The notes under the pieces: generated by a model
Told to the model about the DNA's origin: nothing
The model's input: only the letters and a program-made list of their open reading frames with translations
The model's database searches: none
Source: an uncultured Bryobacteraceae bacterium
GTDB taxonomy: Bacteria; Acidobacteriota; Terriglobia; Bryobacterales; Bryobacteraceae
Assembly (NCBI GenBank): GCA_937924525.1
Contig: CALDSU010000010.1
Coordinates: 1-64,000, forward strand
Reading direction: 5' to 3'
Length of the DNA stretch: 64,000 nt
Shown here: positions 59,087-64,000 of the stretch, piece after piece
How the letters are laid out: every line of letters begins with the position of its first letter
Numbering within the stretch: the stretch's first letter is position 1
Made by a program: the position numbers and the translations under genes

Positions 59087-60301
59087 ATGCGGCGCCACGT
59101 GCTCCCGCTACTGATGATGCTGCTAACGCTGCTTGGCGGATGGACGCACGCCCGCCTGGCGCTTGCCTACCTGCTGGCGGACGGCGGAGACGCTTCCCGG
59201 CTGACCGCCGCGGTCCGCCTGGCGCCGGAGGACGCCCGGCTCCAGTTGCGCCGCGCCCAGTCCGGCGCTTTCTCCGCCGAAGGCGCGTTCCGCGCAGCGA
59301 TCCGCACCGCGCCTCGCTGGGCAGAGCCCCGGCTTGCCTACGCCCTCTGGCTCGAAGGCGAAGGACGCGCAGAGGAGGCGGAGCGAAGCTACCTTCAGGC
59401 CGCCAGCCTCGACTTGGGGATGCAGCCGCGTTACGCGCTGGCCAACTTCTACTACCGCGCCGGCAACCATGCCGCCTTTCTGGAGTGGTCCAGGCGGGCG
59501 GCGGCGGTGCCGCAGGCCAACCTCGAGGGGATCTTCGCACTGATCGAGCGGGCGACGCCCGACGCTTCCGCCGCCCTGCAGGAAATCCTGCCGGCGCAAC
59601 CTGAGGCCTGGCGCCAGTGTCTGGACTATCACCTTCGGCGCCAGCAGTGGCGTGCCGTCCGGGGCGTGGCCGCCCGGCTGACTGAGCACGCCCGGCAAGA
59701 GGATGCAAGCCGCCTGCTCTGGTACGCCGATTTCGAAGTGCTGTTTGGGGATCCGCGGTTGAGTTTGCACGTCTGGAACCGGCTGGCTCGGGCGGGCTGG
59801 GCGGCCGGTCCCGCGCTCCGGCCGGACTCTGGCCCCTGGCTGGCAAACCCCTCCTGGGAGGCCGCGCCCACCCATCGCGCCTTCGACTGGCGCATCCGCG
59901 AGGAGGACGGCGCCAGCGTCACAATCGCGGGGAGGCCGCGGGTGTTGCGACTCGAGTTGTCCGGCAAGCAGCCACCAGCCGGCGACTTTGTCCAGCAGTT
60001 CGCCTATCTGACGCCGGGCCGGCGCTACCGCTTCGCGTTTCAAGCGCGCGCCGAAGGCCTTACGGAACCCTCCGGACTCGCCTGGGTGGCGCTCGACGGG
60101 CGGACTGGCGCGCCGGTTGCAGAACGGTCGCTCGCCACGTCCGGATGGAAAGCGCTTGCGCTGGATTTCCGCTGTCCTCCCGCTCAGCCGCTGGTGCGGC
60201 TGGCGCTCCGTTATGTGCGTCCTCCCGGTTGGCCGCGCGCCGCAGGCTGGGCCGAGTTCCGGGAGTTCTCGCTCGCCGAATCGGGAGGACCCGCGCCGTG
60301 A
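59087..60301 (+). CDS. TPR and carbohydrate-binding-like envelope protein
   Basis: 404 residues. Signal or anchor MRRHVLPLLMMLLTLLGGW at the start, then helical TPR-like repeats to about residue 245 (AEEAERSYLQAASLD, NHAAFLEWSRRAAAVP). The C-terminal 130 residues are beta-rich with a CBM-like pattern (FAYLTPGRRYRFAFQARAEG, VRLALRY). The next gene, an O-antigen ligase, overlaps its stop by four bases as GTGA. Together they suggest surface polysaccharide assembly or polymer length control. Confidence 0.75.
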   Translation: MRRHVLPLLMMLLTLLGGWTHARLALAYLLADGGDASRLTAAVRLAPEDARLQLRRAQSGAFSAEGAFRAAIRTAPRWAEPRLAYALWLEGEGRAEEAERSYLQAASLDLGMQPRYALANFYYRAGNHAAFLEWSRRAAAVPQANLEGIFALIERATPDASAALQEILPAQPEAWRQCLDYHLRRQQWRAVRGVAARLTEHARQEDASRLLWYADFEVLFGDPRLSLHVWNRLARAGWAAGPALRPDSGPWLANPSWEAAPTHRAFDWRIREEDGASVTIAGRPRVLRLELSGKQPPAGDFVQQFAYLTPGRRYRFAFQARAEGLTEPSGLAWVALDGRTGAPVAERSLATSGWKALALDFRCPPAQPLVRLALRYVRPPGWPRAAGWAEFREFSLAESGGPAP

Positions 60302-61575
60302 GCCGCAGCCAGCGCGGGCCGACAACGGTGCTTGCCGCGATTCTGGCGGCATCGGTCCTGTGGTACGGCGGCGCGGAGACCGGCGCGGCGCACGCCCTCT
60401 TCAGCATGTCTTTCGGGCTCGCGGCTTGGGTGATCCTCCAAGCCTGGCGCCAGGGCGAACGGCTGGCCTTGCCCGCGCTCGCCATCCCCCTTCTCGCGTT
60501 GACCGCCTGGTCCTGGACTCAGATTCTGTGGCAGGACGTCCCCCATGGGGCCGACGCCCGCCGCGCCGCCTGGCGCTGGGCGCATTGGACCGCCATGGTT
60601 TGGCTGGCGGCGTATCTGCTCGGCGAACGCCGGGTCCACCGCCTCGTGATCCGCTGGCTGGCCGGCGGAGGAGCGGTGCTGGCGGCGGCCGCGGCGGTCG
60701 CGCACACGCTTGCGCCGGGGCGCTGGTTCGGCATCGCCGGCGTCCGCGGAGGCCGTCCGCTGGGCAGTTTCGTGAACCCCGACCACTGGGCGGCGTGCGC
60801 GGAACTGGCGCTGCCGGCGGCGCTGTGGCTGCATGCGCGCGCGGCGCGCCCGGGATGGCCGCTGCTGGCGGCCGCGCTGCTATACGGTTCCGTCGTGGTG
60901 AGCGCCTCGCGCGCGGGAGTCGCGCTGGCTACGCTCCAGTTGCTGGCGCTCCCCTTTTGGATGACGCGCCGCGCCTCGCCGGACGCGGGGCTGGGGAGCA
61001 TCCTCCGCCGGCAGGGAGCGGTGCTGGCGGCGGCCGCCGTCGGGGCGGCGGTCTGCGGATGGGAGTTGTTCTGGCGGCGTCTGCAAGACCTGGATTCGTT
61101 CCGCCACCGCCTGGAGATCTACGCCAGCGCCTGGCGCCTTTGGAGGGAAAACTTCTGGACCGGCGCCGGCCCCGGGGCCTTCGAGACTCTCTACCCCGGC
61201 GTGGCGCGATTCGACACCGCGCTGCGCGTCGACCACGCACATTGCGACTGGCTCGAGTGGGCGGCCGAGGGCGGGTTCCCCGCCGTGCTGCTGCTGGCTT
61301 GGTTTGTGATCCACTCGCTCGTGCTCATCGTCCGGCGCGCTCCCTGGGCCGCGGGAGTCGCCACCGTCTTTCTCCATGCCGCCGTCGACTTCCCCCTGCA
61401 ACTTCCCGGCATCTATGTCCCCGCGCTTGGCATGCTCGGCGCGGTAGCAGGCGTTTGCGGCAAACCGGCGCCAGCGGGAGCCGCGCCGGCGGTCCGCAAG
61501 CGCGAAACTTTCCTGGAAGGCAAGGCGGGACGGCCGGCGCTCTCCGCACCCGGCCGTCTTTCAGTTAAAGGATGA
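60298..61575 (+). CDS. O-antigen ligase/polymerase (Wzy/WaaL-like) membrane protein
   Basis: 425 residues from GTG 60298, with GGAGG upstream and the GTG overlapping the previous stop. Around ten to twelve membrane segments and the O-antigen ligase signature: SRAGVALATL in one span, then GAGPGAFETLYP in the long periplasmic loop, and DHAHCDWLEWAAEGG, which supplies the His/Asp residues of this superfamily. It joins or polymerises lipid-linked glycans. It ends eleven bases into the convergent cyclophilin gene. Confidence 0.88.
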   Translation: MSRSQRGPTTVLAAILAASVLWYGGAETGAAHALFSMSFGLAAWVILQAWRQGERLALPALAIPLLALTAWSWTQILWQDVPHGADARRAAWRWAHWTAMVWLAAYLLGERRVHRLVIRWLAGGGAVLAAAAAVAHTLAPGRWFGIAGVRGGRPLGSFVNPDHWAACAELALPAALWLHARAARPGWPLLAAALLYGSVVVSASRAGVALATLQLLALPFWMTRRASPDAGLGSILRRQGAVLAAAAVGAAVCGWELFWRRLQDLDSFRHRLEIYASAWRLWRENFWTGAGPGAFETLYPGVARFDTALRVDHAHCDWLEWAAEGGFPAVLLLAWFVIHSLVLIVRRAPWAAGVATVFLHAAVDFPLQLPGIYVPALGMLGAVAGVCGKPAPAGAAPAVRKRETFLEGKAGRPALSAPGRLSVKG

Positions 61576-62335
61576 CCGTACGCTTGATGAAATCCAGATT
61601 CGGGAACTGCTGCTGGAGATACGCATTGCCCTGCGTGGTAATGCGGCCCTGGTCCGGGCGCTCTCCGTAGCCGGCGAACAGGGATTCCACCACCGCCATC
61701 CCTTCCACCACGTTGCCGAACGGAGCGAAGCCCTGGTCGTCCAGAAACGAGTTGGTCTTCAGATTAATGAAAAGCTGCGTCGTGCGCGTGTTCGGGCCCG
61801 CGGTCGCGAAGGTGATGTAGCCCTTGGTGTTGCTGCGCGCCACCGGATCGTCCTTGATCTGCGCGTTCTCCCACGCGCGGGCCACTTTCGGATCACCTGG
61901 AATGCCCCACTGCACGATGAAGTTCGGCACGATGCGGAAGAAGCGGTTCTGGTCGAAAAAACCGTACTTCACCAGGTTGTAGAATCGGTCAGCGCCGCGC
62001 GGCGCCCAGGCGCGGTGGACCTCGACCACGAAATTGCCCTTGCTGGTTTCAAAGCGCACCTTGAACGTGTCCGGAGCTTTCTCGGTGAACAGCGACGGCT
62101 TGGTCAGATCCTTCTTGACGGGTTTCTCGGGTTCCGCCTTCTTGGCCTCTTCCTTGGGGGGCTCGGCGGGCTTGGCGGGTTCGGCGGGCGGTGGCTCGGG
62201 CGGTTTGGCGGCCTCGGCCGTTTCGGCGCGCTCGTCGGCTTTCTTCGGGGCGGGCGCCGAACAACTGGACAAGAGGAAAGCCGCAGCGGCCAGCGCCGCG
62301 GGAAGCAAACGCATCGCGAAGGGTCGGGAAGTCAT
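61565..62335 (-). CDS. Cyclophilin-type peptidylprolyl isomerase lipoprotein
   Basis: 256 residues from ATG 62335, with GAAGG nearby upstream. A lipobox LLSSCSA sits after the signal, then a 55-residue Pro/Glu/Lys/Ala-rich spacer, then the cyclophilin core: FETSKGNFVVEVH, RFFRIVPNFIVQWG with the catalytic Arg, ATAGPNTRTTQLFIN and FAPFGNVVEGM. It assists folding of exported proteins at the envelope. The 77 bases to the DUF169 gene hold nothing recognised. Confidence 0.9.
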   Translation of the reverse strand: MTSRPFAMRLLPAALAAAAFLLSSCSAPAPKKADERAETAEAAKPPEPPPAEPAKPAEPPKEEAKKAEPEKPVKKDLTKPSLFTEKAPDTFKVRFETSKGNFVVEVHRAWAPRGADRFYNLVKYGFFDQNRFFRIVPNFIVQWGIPGDPKVARAWENAQIKDDPVARSNTKGYITFATAGPNTRTTQLFINLKTNSFLDDQGFAPFGNVVEGMAVVESLFAGYGERPDQGRITTQGNAYLQQQFPNLDFIKRTVIL

Positions 62336-62412
62336 GGCGTGCCTTCTGAACTTCCTTATCTTATCCATCTTTGGCCGTGCGGAGCGAGGACGGCGCGGAG
62401 CGTTGCGGCGGG

Positions 62413-63168
62413 CTACCGCGACAGCGCAGCCAGCGAATCGGCCACCGTGGGCATCGCGCCGGAGGCCACGGCTTCGCGCCGCAACCGGTGGAATCTGGTC
62501 AACGTGGCATTGGCGCGCGCCAAGGCCGCGATCCTCTCCACATACGCTTCCAGTTTGGGGCCCGGCAGGGCGAACAGCGCGACGTCGTCGGTCAGCGCGT
62601 CCAGATAAGCTCGTGCTCCGCAGCACCCCAGGCTCAGCGCGCCGCGTCCGGAATTCGCCGCCTGCGGCACAATGGCGCACGCCGGGCGGCCCAACGCGGG
62701 TGGAAATCCGCCCTCCACCTGCTGGGTCGCCTCAGACAGAATCAGTGTTTGGGCGGCCTGCACAAACAGGAGCACCACGTCGGGGTTTAACGGCGCCGAC
62801 GCCAGCGGCGCGTAGACCACGTATCTGGGTCCCGACCGGAGCGTGGGAATCGCCGCCAGGTCCTCCGGCCGTACGTATCCAAGGTCGCCGAACACTTTCA
62901 GGGCGTCTTGCAGGTCCCGCTCGACCGGCGCCGGCATCTCCAGGCGGTGCGTGTAAACCCCAATGGAGCAGAGAGCGTGGTGCGCCGGCGCGGTGGCGAA
63001 GGTGGCGGTGGCGGCCTCCTGCCAGAAGACGCAACCGGCAGGCGGCTGGCCGGCATACGGCGCGACGCCGGGCGCCAACTCATGGGCGAAGCACACCGCC
63101 ACTGGCGGCCTCGACAACGATAATGCCTCGGTGAGCGCCGCGGACAGGCGCGCGAAATCAACCGACAT
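62413..63168 (-). CDS. DUF169 family protein
   Basis: 251 residues. DUF169 marks include the N-terminal RPPVAVCFAHE, GCVFWQEA, a conserved Cys region (APAHHALCSIGVYTH) and LSLGCCGARAYLD near residue 180. The Cys-rich pattern hints at metal or thiol chemistry, and some relatives bind metals. The gene follows the HMA protein by 18 bases on the same strand, so metal handling is a reasonable guess. Function is otherwise unknown. Confidence 0.8.
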   Translation of the reverse strand: MSVDFARLSAALTEALSLSRPPVAVCFAHELAPGVAPYAGQPPAGCVFWQEAATATFATAPAHHALCSIGVYTHRLEMPAPVERDLQDALKVFGDLGYVRPEDLAAIPTLRSGPRYVVYAPLASAPLNPDVVLLFVQAAQTLILSEATQQVEGGFPPALGRPACAIVPQAANSGRGALSLGCCGARAYLDALTDDVALFALPGPKLEAYVERIAALARANATLTRFHRLRREAVASGAMPTVADSLAALSR

Positions 63169-63186
63169 GGAAACCTCCCCAAAGAA

Positions 63187-63504
63187 TCAACTGGCGGGCG
63201 GCGCGGCGGGCCCCTCTTCCTGCACGGTGAAACCCGCGGTTTGCTGGATGAAGTCGCGCAAAGCGGAAACGTTGGTCCGGCGTCCGTCGAACCCGATGAC
63301 GACGCGTCCTTCCGGATAGGAGGCCTGCGCCCGCACCACGCCGGGCTGCTGTTTCAGCATCGCTTCCAGGCCGACCGCGCACGTCACACAGGTGAAGCCA
63401 CGCACGGCGAACCGTACTTGCCCTGTCTCGGCCGCGCCGGCGCCCGCCGCGCCCAGGCCGGTCGAGGCCGCCGTCATCCGCTGCAAGAAATTCCGCCGAT
63501 CCAT
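63187..63504 (-). CDS. Exported heavy-metal-associated (HMA) domain protein
   Basis: 105 residues. The N-terminus MDRRNFLQRMTAASTGLG resembles a Tat signal. A single HMA fold follows: GFTCVTCAVGLEAML gives the CXXC copper/mercury/zinc-binding loop, then QPGVVRAQASYPEGRVVIGFD. It probably carries a soft metal in the periplasm and may deliver it to the DUF169 protein encoded next. The 168 bases upstream (63505-63672) contain no recognisable gene. Confidence 0.85.
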   Translation of the reverse strand: MDRRNFLQRMTAASTGLGAAGAGAAETGQVRFAVRGFTCVTCAVGLEAMLKQQPGVVRAQASYPEGRVVIGFDGRRTNVSALRDFIQQTAGFTVQEEGPAAPPAS

Positions 63505-63672
63505 GCGGCCAGTGTAAGGGACCCCGCCGCCCGCCGTCTCTACTCGGAAATCACTAACGAGGCTCCGCCTCGGACCGGCGAGGTATATTCCTAACAGCCA
63601 GCGGCATCAAGGATCATCTACGGGCCTCCTTGAGAGGCGCAAGATCGATGTTCGCGACGCACTTGGGGCCTG

Positions 63673-64000
63673 TCATTCCGGCCAGCGGACCCATCCGTTG
63701 ATTGAGCGCTGGATCGTCAGTGCCGTCCCCGAGTTCAGCTCTCCAGCGGAAGTTGGCGGTGAAGCATGGCGATGCGAACCGCAACCCGGCTCGTCGACGG
63801 CGCGTTTCAGCAGAAGGTCACTGTCCGGGTTGTGGCAGCTGCCGAAATCGAGCCTTGCCAGCTCGAGGGTCTCCCGCTCGCGGTCCATCCATTCCTGGAC
63901 ACGGTCAATGGCGGACCGGCCCCAGTGCCCCTGCACGCCGGGCCATTGGGCAGGTTGCAAAGGAAACTGATACGGTCCGCTACCATCCGGACTGCGCTTG
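63673..64000 (-). CDS. Unrecognised partial ORF at right edge
   Basis: The frame is open from base 64000 down to a TGA at 63673. The first 75 codons show strong G/C preference at third positions and a plausible helical stretch (SAIDRVQEWMDRERETLEL, then LARLDFGSCHNPDSD). The last 35 codons look non-coding; a different frame after about 63790 reads VAVRIAMLHRQLPLES and stops, so a frameshift or a decayed gene end is possible. I do not recognise the family. Confidence 0.3.
   Translation of the reverse strand, partial: KRSPDGSGPYQFPLQPAQWPGVQGHWGRSAIDRVQEWMDRERETLELARLDFGSCHNPDSDLLLKRAVDEPGCGSHRHASPPTSAGELNSGTALTIQRSINGWVRWPE

Noticed and set aside
61529-61558. Nine-base inverted repeat at the ligase/cyclophilin convergent ends
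   Set aside because: Only three Ts follow and it lies within the ligase coding end, so it is not supported as a terminator.

Overview
The window looks like a chromosomal segment, probably from a metagenome or draft contig, of an Acidobacteriota bacterium close to the Solibacter/Bryobacter group. Evidence for this is the high GC content, an Oar-like TonB-dependent receptor with an N-terminal carboxypeptidase-regulatory domain, two DUF1080 (3-keto-disaccharide hydrolase) proteins, a secreted protein ending in what looks like the Solibacter TIGR03437 domain, a heptaheme cytochrome fused to TPRs, and many secreted beta-propeller and TPR proteins. The assignment is inferred from gene content, not from a marker-gene tree. 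Genes are tightly packed, with many 1-4 base stop/start overlaps and almost no gaps above 200 bases.

Left edge (1-2.7 kb): the 5' 675 codons of a cas3 helicase, apparently of the type I-G (formerly I-U) kind, run off the window start on the minus strand. Just upstream lies a 5'-truncated phage terminase (GpA) fragment, which directly abuts the chromosomal cytochrome gene. This is a junction between defence/prophage DNA and core DNA. From 2.7 to 9.4 kb is a minus-strand run of secreted proteins: DUF1080, ceramidase-like, double acetyl-xylan-esterase-like, and heptaheme cytochrome-TPR.

From 9.5 to 16.5 kb are a PFK with a mixed ATP/PPi signature, an RraA-family protein, the conserved block SRP RNA-dnaX-ybaB-recR (all minus strand), and an HtrA-like PDZ protease with a secreted partner. 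From 17.5 to 19.5 kb is a compact bacterial microcompartment operon: a class II aldolase with a candidate C-terminal encapsulation helix, one BMC-H and three BMC-P genes. It has no aldehyde dehydrogenase or phosphotransacylase beside it. This is the most interesting locus in the window.

From 19.6 to 28.9 kb are a rhomboid protease, an SDR, threonine synthase, a zinc alcohol dehydrogenase, a PfkB-family ribokinase, a tandem DUF507 protein, an MFS transporter, a metallo-beta-lactamase and citrate synthase. From 28.9 to 38.3 kb are secreted Acidobacteria-type proteins, a site-2 protease, a PIG-L deacetylase, TPR and NHL proteins, a double GNAT, a lone NuoI, a redoxin and a BON protein. From 38.3 to 44.3 kb a probable operon encodes a lipoprotein, a membrane glycosyltransferase with an F5/8-type C domain, a BadF-type sugar kinase, phosphoglycerate kinase and an exported RraA-like protein, followed by tRNA-Leu(CAG).

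From 44.4 to 52.6 kb are a DUF547 protein, the Oar receptor and, divergently, a second DUF1080 protein, then a PhyH dioxygenase, a Gfo/Idh/MocA oxidoreductase and a sugar isomerase-like TIM barrel. Together these suggest uptake and 3-keto-sugar breakdown of a glycoside. From 52.6 to 64 kb are a beta-propeller, tRNA-Arg(TCT), an S9 peptidase with an HD hydrolase, a FecR-like protein opposite a TPR/O-antigen-ligase pair, a cyclophilin lipoprotein, DUF169 and HMA proteins, and an unrecognised partial ORF at the right edge.
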